Shown here: one piece after another, positions 11,352 to 23,040 of the stretch | Layout of the letters: the number at the start of each line of letters is the position of its first letter | How positions within the stretch are numbered: the first letter of the stretch is position 1 | Source: Symbiodinium microadriaticum | Taxonomy: Eukaryota > Sar > Dinophyceae > Suessiales > Symbiodiniaceae | DNA length: 64,000 nt | NCBI GenBank assembly: GCA_001939145.1 | Contig: LSRX01000469.1 | Span: 62,001-126,000, forward strand | Direction of reading: 5' to 3' | Made by a program: the position numbers and the translations under genes | Notes under the pieces: generated by a model | Database searches by the model: none | Told to the model about the DNA's origin: nothing | Seen by the model: only the letters and a program-made list of their open reading frames with translations

Positions 11352-12060
11352 GGCGGCCGTCGCGGGCGATATGGCTGGGTCTGGCTAGGTAGCAGGAACG
11401 AACCAGCCTGAGTGAAACGGCGGGAGGCGAGCATCGAATTGGCATGCCGATGTCAAGGAAAAGCATGCTGAAACTGCCGCAAATTATAGTTCAAGGGGTC
11501 AGTATTAATCAGTAGTCAGCCCTGTATATAGTAGACGGGCTGCAAGCTGGCTTTTTTCAGCGAAGGTGGCTGCTGGCAGCTACTGCACCAAGGGACAGCC
11601 GTCGCGTGGACCTCACTCATAAAGTGGTGCTCTGATGCCGTAGCCGTAGCTCAGGCGGCTTTCAGCACGTCCTCCCACAGATAATTATTCGTTGTGTCAT
11701 CCAAGTTTCGGTGACAAGTGCACCTCCCGTCTTGTTGGTCACTGATGTATGGCGCAGGGCACGAAGGCCTTGGCCCATGCAAGCATAGTCACACTGGTTG
11801 CAACTTACAACAGGAGCAAGTTGCCAAAACACAAAATCATACTGAAGAACAGTGTACACCAGCACAAGCCACGTCACAAGGTGTCCGGAATCGGAACTCC
11901 GGTATATGCCTTCTGGAAGAGGAACTGGTCCTCCATCTCGCAGAATGGCTTGGTGAAGGTAGCAATTCGGTCTTCCGTTGCCGTCGCCCGCCACTGCTCC
12001 CCCTCAAGACTCCACAACAGCCTCCGCTTTCTGCATTCAACATTTTCTTGAAATTGCATG

Positions 12061-12075
12061 GCGAGCGAGAGAGCG

Positions 12076-12107
<32 letters not shown>
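12061..12107. repeat. GA dinucleotide microsatellite
   Basis: A run of GA units with GCGA interruptions at its left end. Confidence 0.9.
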
Positions 12108-12111
<4 letters not shown>

Positions 12112-12370
12112 ATATCTGCCTGTTGATTTGTTCTGTGTAGGTACCATTTAATTTTAGTATTCTGATGATTTCTATTTAAAGATTCAGGTTCATCTTCTAT
12201 ACTGATATACCCACAAACTGGTATCTTAAAGTTCAACTTATATTCCGTTCATTCGGAGCCCAGGGGCAGGGTGCCAGTTTCCGGATCCCGGGCTATGACC
12301 TGACGAAGGAATGGGAAGAGCTGCGCAACCACCCACTCCTGCTGAGCGGCTGGGGGTCAGGGGGTAGGCT

Positions 12371-12461
12371 GTATAGGCCCCTAAGTAGTCCCTTTTTGGG
12401 ATTACCTTCTAGGACTCTAAATATAAACCATAATTTAGAACTACTTAGGGGCCTACGGCTA
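12371..12461. mobile_element. MITE-like palindromic element, family A, copy 1
   Basis: Left end TATAGGCCCCTAAGTAGT, right end its inverse ACTACTTAGGGGCCTA, with a core containing GGGATTACC and CTAAATATAAACCA in the orientation opposite to copies 2, 3 and 5. Degenerate relative to the consensus; no coding capacity. Confidence 0.75.
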
Positions 12462-12720
12462 AGGGCTTAAGGGTTCAGGGTTTTGGAAGGGAGGGCGGTC
12501 GGCACTTGGGCTTTGGGTTTCGACTGCCTACGGATTGTGGTCGGCCCTCACAACTCGGACAATCCAGGCGAGGCTTGTGTTCATAGATCGGCTCCGTGAT
12601 ACAAAGACCAAAGCTTGACTAGAAGAGAGAGCAGCAGCATACCAACCTGCTCAAAGAATTGCAGTAGCAGGGCTGTTTGAGTTTTGGGAATTTTTGCCTC
12701 CCACTTTTGGGATTTAGGGT

Positions 12721-13686
12721 TTAGGGTTGCTCCTGCGGCGCGGCGTGTGACTGTTGAACTGAGCTCTTCCGAATGTTGGGAATTTGTCCGATATATCCCG
12801 GAACTTGCATTGCATTTGTCGGAATGCAAGCCCTCTTCTGGTTCATGATAGCTTCTCTTCGACAGCAGCATCTCGGTGAACCTAGCCATCGAAGATCACA
12901 GGCCGCGAAGAGCTTGTCAGACTTGAGAAACTGGCACACTGGTGGGCTTGTCCCGAAGAAGTTTTGCACAAATTGTCTCACTCTGCTGGGGTCCATGACT
13001 TTGGTGCCGTAATTGCCCGCAGTGATGTCAGCGATGCGAAAGTGTGGCAATGACTTCCTTGTGTAGTCTTCCCAGGTGCGCTCATTCTCCGGAAGGTCTT
13101 TGGCCCCATTGAACACCTGAAGCTCCAGCCCCGAAAAGACAGCAGGTTATGAGTTCAGGCCCGTAGTTACACAGTGTAGTACGTTTTAGGGTTTAGGGTT
13201 TTAGGGTTTAGGGTTTTAGGGATTACTGTTTACCGGTACAACCCCTGGAAAATACTAGTCAACTGCAGTCACAGGTACAGAAACCTGGCGGACACGGACG
13301 CCAATTTCCCCCCTGGACTTGGAGGTGAGAACACAACAGAAATCAGGATCCAAAGGACGGACTTCCTCCATGCAGAAATCCAAGTTCGGCTGCGTCTTGT
13401 ATGCACTCATCATACGGAAAAGGCCACCATCAGCTTTGCTCAACTTGCAACAAAACTGCTTGCCGTCGTCTCCTTGGCGGTAGTATCGTGGCTCATCTGC
13501 TTTGCCGTCCTTGAACTCCTGACATTCATTCCAGTAGTCGTCATCATCCTTCAGTGTCTTGCATCGGCACTCGACTGACGGGGTTGACAACGCCCCCGTC
13601 GCATTGATGTTGGCTCGGGCTGCCTGAAGAATCTGCAATGTGCCGCAAAGCACGAAGACACGTATGCAGCACGGCACTTTTGCCAT
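12721..13686 (-). CDS. Putative secreted Cys-rich protein (two exons)
   Basis: Exon A is 13285-13686 and starts at the ATG at 13684-13686, an internal Met of a longer open frame. From there a classical signal peptide is seen (MAKVPCCIRVFVLCGTLQIL, then QAARA). The mature part has a spaced Cys pattern: CRC, a single C, FCC, FC and FCC. A GT donor after CGCCAG and an AG acceptor (CTTCAG) before 13116 remove 168 nt containing stops and CCCTAAA repeats, and join the frame in phase 0 to exon B, 12721-13116, which starts VFNGAKDLPENERTWEDY. The first ~75 codons of exon B look like good protein; beyond FAACDLRW the quality drops, and another frame (MARFTEMLLSKRSYHEPEEG) looks more protein-like, so a further intron, a frameshift or a sequence error is likely near 12,890. 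Family not recognised. An extracellular or lumenal role is inferred only from the signal peptide and cysteines. Confidence 0.5.
13117..13284 (-). other. Predicted GT-AG intron carrying telomere-like repeats
   Basis: 168 nt, GTTTCTG...CTTCAG on the minus strand, with several CCCTAAA/CCCTAAAA units in the middle and stop codons in the exon A frame. Predicted from reading-frame continuity only. Confidence 0.45.
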
Positions 13687-14518
13687 GGCAAACAACTGAG
13701 AGTCTGGTTTGAGAAGTACTAGAGATTCTAGTGGCTGCAGCACGGGCAGTGCGGCTGCTGTGCATCCGACCCATCACACCATGCGACTTGCACATGACAT
13801 AAATGCTTGTCTCACGGCTACACAGGCATCTCGCTGCCATATGTTCCACAATGTACAACGCGTTTGTCGCGTGTTGGTCATTCCCGCTTCGTGCTGACGT
13901 GACCGTGGCCGAGCAGTCTTGAAAGGCCAGCACTGAGCAAACGACCACAAAACCAGCAAGATGCTTCGTGCATCTGCAGGGCTGTACATGATAGCAGCAA
14001 ACTCTGTGGCTCGAAGCCAAGGACGAGAGCAAGCCGCCGGTAGACGAAAGTCAAACGACATCATGGGACGAAGCTGGATTACAGTACTGACTATATCACG
14101 AGAACCTCTATAAGTAGCAGACAGTAATAGCTGCTGATACCCAACCTACATCCCTGCTGGCGATTGATCCTTCAAGCACTTGGCCACGGAAACCCAAATC
14201 TTCAAAAGAATGTATGATGGCCGTCGCAGAATGTGCAAACAGCACGGGCTCTGTGCAGCGCAACTGGCCATCAAGGATTCCTGGCAACTGCACAGCTTCA
14301 CTCGCCGGCATAGGTTGTATCTATCCCGCAGCACCTGCTTCATAGATCATTGCGCCCGATACCAACCCGAGCTATTCTGCCTAGACCCTCCAATGAGCAT
14401 TCATTCAGGCATCCTATGTGCCTCAATCAGCAGTTCTCTGAACTATCCGTCCGACGCGATGGTCTTTAGGTGCTGTCTGCAACTAGCTTATAGACACACA
14501 TGAGATCGATCCTTGTAT
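13687..14518. other. Intergenic stretch, nothing recognised
   Basis: No repeat family or convincing coding frame. Short open frames overlap on both strands. Confidence 0.5.
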
Positions 14519-14925
14519 GCATATATATATATATATATATCTGTCTGTGTGTGTGTGTGTCTGTGTATGTATGTATGTATGTATGTATGTATGTATGTAT
14601 GCATGTATGCATGTATGCATTTATGCATGTATGCATGTATGCATGTATCTGTATGCATGTATGTANTACACGCCATCCACACACACAGATTTTTTTTTAT
14701 ATGTGTGTATGTGTGTATGTGTATGTATATGTATATGTATATGTATATTTTTTTTTATATGTATATGTATATGTAAAAGTATATGTATATGTATGTCTCT
14801 CTGTGTGTTTTTTTTTGTGTCTGTGTGTGGGTGGGTGTGGGTGGGTGCATGCGTGCGTGCGTGCGCTTTTTTTTGTGCGTGCGTGTGTGCGTGCGTGCGT
14901 GTGCGTTTCCACCCCGTTACCTTTA
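14519..14925. repeat. Compound microsatellite (AT, TG, ATGT, GTATAT, GCGT)
   Basis: Begins with (AT)n, passes through TG and ATGT/ATGC units to an undetermined base (n) at 14,666, then GTATAT hexamers and GTGC/GCGT units. It is interrupted by the first T8 blocks of the 59-base lattice. At 14,743-14,761 the hexamer phase continues correctly across a T8 block. Frames on both strands encode spurious Tyr/Val/Cys or His/Thr repeats. Confidence 0.9.
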
Positions 14926-16425
14926 TTTTTTTTCCACCGCGAGCAAAACTGCTTGAAGCCAGGAGCCTCTCAGACAACAAAGAGGTCAACCGCAGCATGC
15001 TGCCATCAAGCTCAAGTCCCATGAAGGCTGCAAACTCAAAGCTCGAAGGGAGGCATCTCCTCGGTTGCATGCCTTGGCTTCGGCAAGAAAGGATATAGCC
15101 TCTAAGGCTCTAACAAACCTTGGGGTTTTCGGGCGTGCCCGACATTTGGGCACAGGGAACCCTCTCAAAGAGCCAGACCAAACGGCTGCCTGGATAGTGC
15201 TGCAGCCTGAGATGATAGTGTTTTTTTTTGCTGTTTTGTAGTTTGATGCAGCTTATAGGCTGTTCCAGCATCTGCACCAGCTCGGTTTTCTCGGTGCAGC
15301 CGCGGAGGTCTGCACCCTGTGCAGCCAGCCGCGCCTAGGACACAGCGCTTCGAGAAAACTGGGATGCATGGCATATTGGGTTTGGACGGACAGACACATC
15401 AGGTCAATTAATTAGCCTGGATGCGGACGTAAAAAGGCATGCTGCTTGCTCATCACATACGCGAATCTTCTGACAGGGATTCGAGTGCAATGAAGTTTCG
15501 ACCGGAACCACAGATTCGACGTTGCCTTTGCACATTCATCCCCACTTCTGCGATAGTCTCACTCCATTCAAGCTGACATGCACAATCCTAGTCGCTGGCC
15601 AACTGCAATATCTGCTATCCTGACCGTTGCAACTTTTTTTTAAGCAAGGCAACTTGGGGGCTCAACCTTGGCGATGCATTAGTTGAGGGCTTTTTTTTTT
15701 ATATTTGAGTCACCTCAACCGCTGGCACCCAAGCCTTCAGCTCCTTGACAGGAAGCTGCCACAAGGTCGAAAGATGTGCATGGTCCCTAGCCTCTGGCAG
15801 GGGAGGGCATTGCTACAACTTGCTGAGACTGTAGTGTCGCCCATGCTTGTTTACATCCTCGCAAATGAACGGCTCACATCTATCATCGCCCGGATGCTTT
15901 GCAGAATGCCCTCGAATGCTAAAACCCACCCCTGTCTCCGGTCTCATGCAGAACCTTCTGATGACTTATTTCCCTTCCGGGTGACTCGCAGCTCTAGCAA
16001 AGGGGTTGAAGTTCAAGTGTGTCTGTGTCATCTCGACTCGTGCGTGTCATTTGTCTGCCTGACTCTTTACCATTACTACTGAACACTCTCACTCTCGACT
16101 CGTGCTGCATTCCACCGAGGCAGCCCAGAACTGCCGTGAGCCCGAATGCCTTTCAGAAAACCACCTGAGTGTTAGCAAGATTCCAGAAACTTCCCGGCTC
16201 CCTCTCACCTTTGCTAACATGCACCAAGAATTCATTGCCGGCCATCGCCTACGCAACCCTCACCCTCTCTTAAGGCAAGCGCGCACAGGAGAGGCTGTGG
16301 ATGACAACCCGAAAAAAAACCTGAAGCCAGAAACCTGAAACTTTTTTTTCAAACCCTGAACCCTGGAATCGTAGGTTCGTCCGAGCCAGGCAGGAACGCA
16401 TTTTTTTTTAAATCTTAAACCCGAA
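14926..16425. other. Stretch without recognised gene
   Basis: Contains lattice T8 blocks at 14926, 15221, 15634, 15693, 16342 and 16401, and ordinary-looking sequence between. No gene or repeat family is supported. Confidence 0.5.
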
Positions 16426-16680
16426 ACCCTAAACGCCCGAAACCCTAAAAGCCCCAAACTTTTTTTTTAAAAGCCCTAAACCCTAAACTCTAAAAGCCCT
16501 AAGCCCTAAACCCTAAACTTTTTTTTCCCTAAGTCCTAAACCCTAAACCCCACAAGCCCTAAAAGCCCGAAACCCTATTTTTTTTAAAAAGACTAAACCC
16601 AAAAAGCCCTAAAAGCCCTAAGCCCTAAATACTACATTTTTTTTAAGCCCTAAAAGCCCCGTAAACCCTAAACCTACCCA
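16426..16680. repeat. Degenerate telomere-like array (CCCTAAA)
   Basis: Many CCCTAAA, CCCTAAAAG and CCCGAAA units in a loose array, with T8 lattice blocks at 16460, 16519, 16578 and 16637. Interstitial, not a chromosome end, because unrelated sequence follows on both sides. Confidence 0.85.
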
Positions 16681-17882
16681 CCTCCCGCTGGGCCTCCGGG
16701 CATGTGCTTGGCCCCAACTCCGGAGTCGAGGCCGCTGTGGACGTCGGGGACTTCTTTTTTTTGTACCTTAAGTTTAGGGTTTAGGGTTTAGGGTGGGGTT
16801 CAGGGATAGGCTTTTTTTTTTGATTTTTTTCGGGCTTTTTGTGCATAGGATTTTGTGGGTTTGGATTCGGATTTTTTTTTTTTTTCGTGTTCGTAATTCC
16901 AAATGCTTTATGTAAGGGTTTCTACATCGCATCTTGATAATGCACCTTACGGCTAGGTGGGGTTTAATCCGGGCTGGCATCGGGTTTATGGTTTAGGGTC
17001 TCGGGCTTGTGTATAGTATTGGGTTTCGGCGCTCGCAATCGGACACTCCTTTTTTTTCTTTTGGGGTTTAGGACCTTAAAGCTGTGAAGCGGTGGGCTTG
17101 CAGGGCTTTTTTTTTTGCTGGCTTTGGGTTTAATATTCTGCATATCGTTTTCGGCGATTGAAAGTTTTTTTTTTTTTAATATTAAGGCTTAGGGGTTCGC
17201 CAGTTGGGGATTTAGGATTGGGTTTCTGCACGCAGTCAGCAGACAATCCTCAGACGAGAGGCTTGAGCTTATAACTTACGAATGAGTCTGTGGTAGCACG
17301 GTGATGAGACCGACCACCTTTCCTCCATAGGCCCCTTGGTACTCTTCAGTGCCAAAAACATTTCGCATGGCACTCGCATATTTGCGAGTACCGAACAGCG
17401 CATGAACCGATGACTGCCCCTGCGGTCTGAGATAGTGGCGCGGCCCCAAAGAAAGGTGATTTCGACCTACTAAGTTGAAACTCGATGACGAAAAAAGTGT
17501 TGGTCTACTGCCTGCAAACACGAAGGGCTGGATACTCCACTTTCGTCAAGACAAGAGATGTGCATTTGCCCACACCTAAACTAGTGGAACCCCGTTGGGA
17601 GACTTAAACCCTTAACCCCACATCTTTAACCCAAACATCATGCTTCAACCCGTCAAACCCCCGTAACTTAACCGAGATATATGGAGGCGCCTTTCAATAA
17701 TAGATTGGGGCATCATGTATAATTGAAAAGTATGATAAGGAATCCTTCGGCCTCCGGAATATTATTGGTAACCCGTCGACTTCTATATTGCCTAAACTCC
17801 CCAACGCCTTAAGACCTTTTTTTTAATCCTCGATCCCTGGACCCAGGCCCCTTGAAGGAACCTGCCGCAAAACCTTTTTTTT
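16681..17882. other. Stretch without recognised gene
   Basis: Scattered TTTAGGG fragments and T8 lattice blocks (16755-16873, 17050-17168, 17817, 17876). The part from 17,227 to 17,800 is lattice-free unique sequence with no supportable gene. Confidence 0.5.
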
Positions 17883-18010
17883 TAACCTTAAACCCTAAAC
17901 CTTAAACCCTATAAACCTTAAAGCCTAAACCCTGTTTTTTTTACCCTGAAACCCTAAACCCTGAAACCCTAAACCCTGAAACCCTAAACCCTGTTTTTTT
18001 TAACCCTTAA
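17883..18010. repeat. Degenerate telomere-like array (CCCTAAA / CCCTGAAA)
   Basis: Alternating ACCCTAAACCCTGAA units of about 15 bases, broken by T8 lattice blocks at 17935 and 17994. Confidence 0.85.
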
Positions 18011-19361
18011 AGCCCTAAACCTTTTTCCACAGGCTTGAACTGAGCTCGCCCGTTTTTTTTCCTCGAAGCCCTAAACCTAAATCCTAAACCGACCTAAACC
18101 CTAGAACTCTAAAACCGAGTATTGCTCAGAGCAGAGCCGTTTCGCATGTGGACCGTCCTCCTCGGTAAGGTTTTTTTTCGACTCGGGGCTTTTGGGGCTT
18201 TTCGGGCTTTTAGGGCTTTTTGGGTGTTTTTTTTTTTGTTTGGGCGTTTTTAGGGTGTTAAGGGTTTTGAAGGTTTTTTGGGGTTTAGTTTTTTTTCTTT
18301 TAGGGGTTTTTAGGGCTTTTACATTTAGCTAGGACGAGCTCGCACTGCAGGAGTTTTTAGGCTTTAGGGGTTTTAAGGTTTTGGGTTTCGACTGGCATGG
18401 CAGGTTCCGTCTCAGATTGCTACATGAACTTGATAGGGCTTTTAGGGTTTAGGGCACTTCATAGGCGTTTGGGGGTTTTCCCTCTCGCATGGCTAGGATC
18501 AATGCCTACTGGCGAGGTTGCTTTGAACGAAATAAGCAAGAAACGACGTCGCAAGAGATTGGGCCCTTGCGGTGTTATGTAAGGGCCTTGAAAATTCAAG
18601 GGCTGCTTCAACGGGCTTCTATAAGGGCCTTCGGAGTGATCTTTTAGGGTTTGAATGTAGGGGCCTGAATAATTAGAGTATGGTTCCTTGCAGGGCTTTT
18701 CTTTTTTTTTGGTCAAAGGCGTTTTATGTGGTTGCTTACGGGTTGTACTGATGTAGGTGCCTCAATAATTGAAATGGGGCTGTTTGCACTATTTTATGAG
18801 GTCTTGTCAGTCTGTTACGTATGTTTACAGCAGTCAATGTGGGTTACAACACATTTTGATTCTATTTATAACTTTTATACACAGTCCTCTTGCCCTCGAG
18901 CCCTGGCATTGCATGATGCCACGCTTGGGGGAGTTTCAGAAATCGGGGTCGTTTGTTCGGGTCGTTGCACCAAGGATCTGACAATGTAGGGTGTAAGCTT
19001 CATTGCGCGTCGGCTGCCATCTTAATCTCCTTCCTTCGGAAATGGGTGCATGCATTCTTTGCGAAAGTATACCTTCAGTTGCGCCCTGCAGGTACTTAGC
19101 AGATCAACAGCTGGTCTGTCTAGGGCAGCGTTGAACAGGACAGACTGGCGGAACACGGCATTATCCGAAACTGCAAAACATCACAGATAATTAAGCTAAA
19201 GCAATAGAGCCACTCAGCAGTCTATCACGCGTCAAGACGCGCAGCCCTTGCCTTGTAAATGCAGCTCCCTGCAGCTAGAGGAAGATGCAAGACGAGAGCT
19301 TTACTGTCGACTCCCAGGAATAGGGTCCTATTACGAGAACCCCTTAATCAGGTCGGGTCGC
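18011..19361. other. Stretch without recognised gene
   Basis: TTTAGGG-like G-rich sequence around 18,180-18,480, including partial family D-like fragments near 18,660 and 18,750 (AATAATTAGA). No gene supported; the remainder has no visible structure. Confidence 0.5.
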
Positions 19362-19556
19362 CTCAACCCTAAACTTTAGATCCTAAATAGGAAAATCATT
19401 ATTCTAAGGTTTTTTTTATAAGCTTCGAAAAACCCTAAACCCCTAAGCCCCAAACCCTGAACGCTAAAACCTAAAACCCTAAACCCTGCACCCTAAAATC
19501 CTAAATCCTAACACCTTAAACCCTAAACCCTAACTAAAGCCTAAACCTAAACAATC
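19362..19556. repeat. Degenerate telomere-like array (CCCTAAA)
   Basis: Loose array of CCCTAAA, CCTAAAT and CCCTGAAC units with one T8 lattice block at 19410. Confidence 0.85.
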
Positions 19557-19640
19557 CGCTCCTTTGAGCCCAGGTGTTCGAAAGGCTGCTCTGGGTTGGC
19601 CGGAGCCTCGGGGCAAAGCAAGAAAGAACACTTGGGGTAC

Positions 19641-19717
19641 GATTGATGATCTAAATCCTGCATTACCCATAATAATAAGGAATATACCAAAATTCCCATG
19701 GATTTATATCATCAACA
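19641..19717. mobile_element. MITE-like palindromic element, family B, copy 1 (shortened)
   Basis: Left end GATTGATGATCTAAATCCTG, then CATTACCCATAATA, right end GGATTTATATCATCAAC. It lacks the TTTAGGGTCCTTAAGG middle of the other copies, so it is an internally deleted copy. Confidence 0.75.
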
Positions 19718-20139
19718 GTATGCTTTCTTCTTTTTTCTTCTTTCGGTCTTTTGGGCTTCGGGGTTTTTTTTGGGCAGGGATTTTAGGGGTTGCGGGGTTC
19801 AGAGTTGAAGATCTTAGAGCCTTCGGTTCAGGGCTTTGGGGATTTGGGGGTGTGAAGCAGTTCAGGAGTGTAGGGTCTGAGTTTTTTTTGTGAGTATCGC
19901 CCTCAGATTCTCTGTTCATGGAGCTGCCGGAGTGCTGATCTTTTTTTTATGTGGTAGCGGCAGGCGGTCGATTGAGTGATGATTGAAAGTGGCCTTCAAG
20001 CTGTGATCCCCCACGTTCATTTCATGCTCAAAGGACAATACACTCTAGCACACTACCGAAACTTTCGTAAGCTATAGGGCAACATAGTATGTCACAACAT
20101 ATTGCAGCGTGTTTCCGCAAAGTGAGAAAAGGGTCGATA

Positions 20140-20240
20140 CGGTTGATGAAATAAATCCTGCTTTACCCATGATAAGGAATATGCCATAACTCCCATGGTT
20201 TAGGGTCCTTAAGGTAACGCAGGATGTATATCATCAACCG
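20140..20240. mobile_element. MITE-like palindromic element, family B, copy 2
   Basis: Terminal inverted repeats CGGTTGATGA... and ...TATATCATCAACCG enclose CCCATGATAAGGAATATGCC and TTTAGGGTCCTTAAGG. About 101 bases, non-coding. Confidence 0.85.
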
Positions 20241-20441
20241 AAGTAGGTAACATTATCATCGGCGTTGCAACAACAGTACCTTATGGCCCGTGCCTTTTTT
20301 TTCCGAACCGTCTCTATAGAGCCTCGCCTTCAAATCACTGGAGGTTCGCTTCACCAAGGCGCGGCTGAGTGGGGAACCCGTTGAGCCAGAATGCTCGGCG
20401 TCTCGGGAGGTCTTTTTTTTTCACCCTTTGAGCTCTGAAGC

Positions 20442-20538
20442 TACCCATAGGCCCCGAAGTAGTTCCTTTTTGTGGTTTATATTTAGAATCCTATAAGGGA
20501 ATCCCAACAAGGAACTACTTAGGGGCCTATTTTTTTTT
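20442..20538. mobile_element. MITE-like palindromic element, family A, copy 2 (right tip overwritten)
   Basis: Left end TACCCATAGGCCCCGAAGTA, right end ACTACTTAGGGGCCTAT. The expected closing GGGTA is missing and in its place stands a T8 lattice block (20531-20538), followed directly by unrelated sequence. This fits replacement rather than insertion. Confidence 0.85.
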
Positions 20539-20951
20539 ATTCTTGGTCCTCGAGCCGGAGCATCAGCCAGCAAAGCCTTGATGACACATAACGTCTGGCT
20601 TCTGGTTACAGGCACACGCCCCAGACTGCAAAAAAAGCGTGTACGCACGCCAGCGAGAGCGCGCACAAACACAAATGCACACATGCAACTATGTGCCTGC
20701 TTCAGTAGCATTGAGTTTTGGCAAAGCGCCGTGTGCATGCGAATGTGTACTGGGGGTAGATCATCATTTTTTTTTTCCGGGTGCATCTCCTGCGTCCTTG
20801 GAGCCTGAAGCTTCAAAGCCTCGAATTTTTTTTACCTGCTTCTCCATCCTGCCCGCACCACATCTGCAACTCGGTAAGGTCTGCGGACTGGGTTCAGCTT
20901 TAAGTCTACGACCTGAAAGGCCCGAAATCCTCGACACCAGTAGAGTCATTT

Positions 20952-21058
20952 CTGTTGATGATATAAATCCTGCATTACCTTAAGGACCCTAAACTAGTAC
21001 GGGAATTATGGCATGATATCCCTTATTATGGGTAGTGCAGGATTTATATCATCAACCG
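20952..21058. mobile_element. MITE-like palindromic element, family B, copy 3 (inverted)
   Basis: Same terminal repeats as copy 2, but the core runs in the opposite direction: CCTTAAGGACCCTAAA first, then CCCTTATTATGGGTA. Its own lattice sites are empty. Confidence 0.85.
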
Positions 21059-22560
21059 CTAGAGCGTTGCTGACATCCTTCCTGCTCATCGAGGTGGTAT
21101 CCGAAATGGGCTTCATTCAATCCTCCGAGAGCAGGCAGAAATCTCCCCTGTAACATCCCCAGCGCTCAGCATTTGGCATGAGCTGCCCGGTCCTGACATG
21201 GAAAGGTTTGGTGCTTTGGAATGGAACCTTTTTTTGGTTCTCTGCTGTCGAGGCTGCTTCTGCCATGAGGCAAACTCTCATGTCAGACACTACGAGTCGC
21301 GCTGCGCGATGGAATCTTCTGGAGCTTTAACCATGTTCTCCGAACCCTACCCAGCTGCAGCTGCAGGAAATGATGCAATTAGCAAGTTATCCAGCTGAGT
21401 CTAGCCTAGAAGCATCGACTGATGCGATAAGTCCAACACCATAACCTTGGGTTGCTTCGTCTTCGCAGGGAGGGGAGTAAAACCATGGTCACTGCTGGAC
21501 ATCACCACTGTCTCGATTGCATGCAATCTTTGTCGAAGTGTCCTCAGAATCATACTCGGCACCGTCTGCGTCGCATCATCATCCCCATTCTCTCTGTCAC
21601 CATCACTACCCTCCTGCGCCGCCCCCACGACCTTCGCAGCATTAACATCACGACTGCTAGCCCTACTTCTGCCACCTGAATGAATGAAGCCAAATTCCAT
21701 GCTGCCCTAGACATGAGTCACGAATCTCCAGTGGTCGGAACACAACATGTGAACTTCCCTTCTTGCTATGCTATACTGTTCACAGTTCCTGGAATTCCCC
21801 TTGACTTTATGCCATACTTTATGCCAAACTCAATGAAACCCACGGGTCTTCTAGCTCCAGCGACAACAGTGCGTGACCCATCGGGCTCTTTACAAATTTT
21901 CATTTGTGCGAGCACACTGGTTGTCAACTCTGCCACCGGCTGCCTGTCCATGGATGCCTGTCCGCAGTTTTGTTGGTAGTTCCTGGAAATAAGGAAATAC
22001 AAGAATTACAACCTATGAAAGGTAGGATTGCAACAAGGACTCCACAAATGACGCACTGGCCTCTTATGCCGAGGAAGACACTCCTCACACCTCTGTCGCG
22101 AGATTCTCGATGTCGGATAGTGCTGGACAGTCGGGTATCGGATACCCTGATCAGGAAAGGAAGAGCAGCCGAAGCAATCCAGAGATTCGAGTTTCTGTTT
22201 CGGTTGCTGCTGTTCTGTTGCATGCTGGCTACCGTGCTATCAGCTGTCACTGCGACTGCGATGGCTGAACCCGGTCTGGCACAATCACGATTCTTCATCA
22301 GTCCATGTGCATGTCACTTCACACCGGGATGCTTCCGGATGGGGAGGCTTCTCTGTGCGTTTTTTTTGGACGCTACAACCCTACACCCGAAAGGGCTCCC
22401 CAACCGAAAGGTAGATCGGGATCTTCTACAACAGGGTCCAAGCTGACCCCCAGTGACGCGTGCTGGCCCCTCGAAGGGCGGAGGGGATGGTCGGGGCTGA
22501 ACATCAAAAACCGAGAAGCTTGGAGGGTGTAGTGTATTTTTTTTCTCAAATCCTAAGCCC
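21059..22560. other. Stretch without recognised gene
   Basis: Unique-looking sequence, free of T8 blocks from 20,834 to 22,359. Open frames up to 180 codons (21,904-22,446 plus; 21,924-22,298 minus) overlap on opposite strands and have no recognisable protein features, so I do not call them. Confidence 0.45.
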
Positions 22561-22570
22561 TAAACCCTAA

Positions 22571-22735
22571 TACATCCATCCATCCATCCAGGCAGTTTTT
22601 TTTGACAGACAGACAGACAGACAGACAGCCAGACAGACAGACAGACAGACAGACTTTTTTTTACACACACATACATGTGTGCATGCGTGTATGTATGTAT
22701 GTATGTATGTATGTTTTTTTTTATGTATGTATTAG
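22571..22735. repeat. Compound tetranucleotide microsatellite (CATC, GACA, ATGT)
   Basis: CATC run at 22,571-22,592, GACA run at 22,604-22,654, then ACAC and ATGT runs. T8 lattice blocks at 22596, 22655 and 22714 separate them. AT-rich TA/ATAC sequence with further T8 blocks continues to about 23,020. Confidence 0.9.
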
Positions 22736-23040
22736 ACATGCGTAAACAGTGTGAACCTCTCTCTCACATATATTTTTTTTTATTTATATATGTATACATA
22801 CATACATATATATTTATACATGTATAGATACTTTTTTTTTGTGCATATGCATGCATACATGCATATGAACACATACATACATTTGTTATGTTTTTTTTGG
22901 TTTATACATGTATGTGTATAAACTGTATAGACATATGTGTATATGTCATATGTAAAATTATTATCTATAGTGTGAAGGTTTATATGTTTACCTGATGCTT
23001 ATTACCTATTTTTTTTTCAGTTTTCGAAAGCTGCACTATA

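Larger units (their letters stand above)
11432..12720. other. Intergenic stretch with GA tract and one MITE
   Basis: No gene recognised. It contains a GA microsatellite (12,061-12,107), one copy of palindromic family A (12,371-12,461), one copy of the dispersed ACTCGGACAATCCAGG motif and telomere-like GGGTTTAGGG just right of it. Confidence 0.55.

Noticed and set aside
11637..11660. CCGTAGCCGTAGCTCAGG as a relict dinoflagellate spliced leader
   Set aside because: Only the first eight bases fit the leader as I know it; the ATTTTGG part is missing and no gene follows on that strand.
16312..16319. An A8 run near the lattice
   Set aside because: Its position modulo 59 does not match the lattice and it is A, not T; probably chance.
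21229..21235. A T7 run as a lattice member
   Set aside because: It is off phase and only seven long, so it is an ordinary homopolymer.
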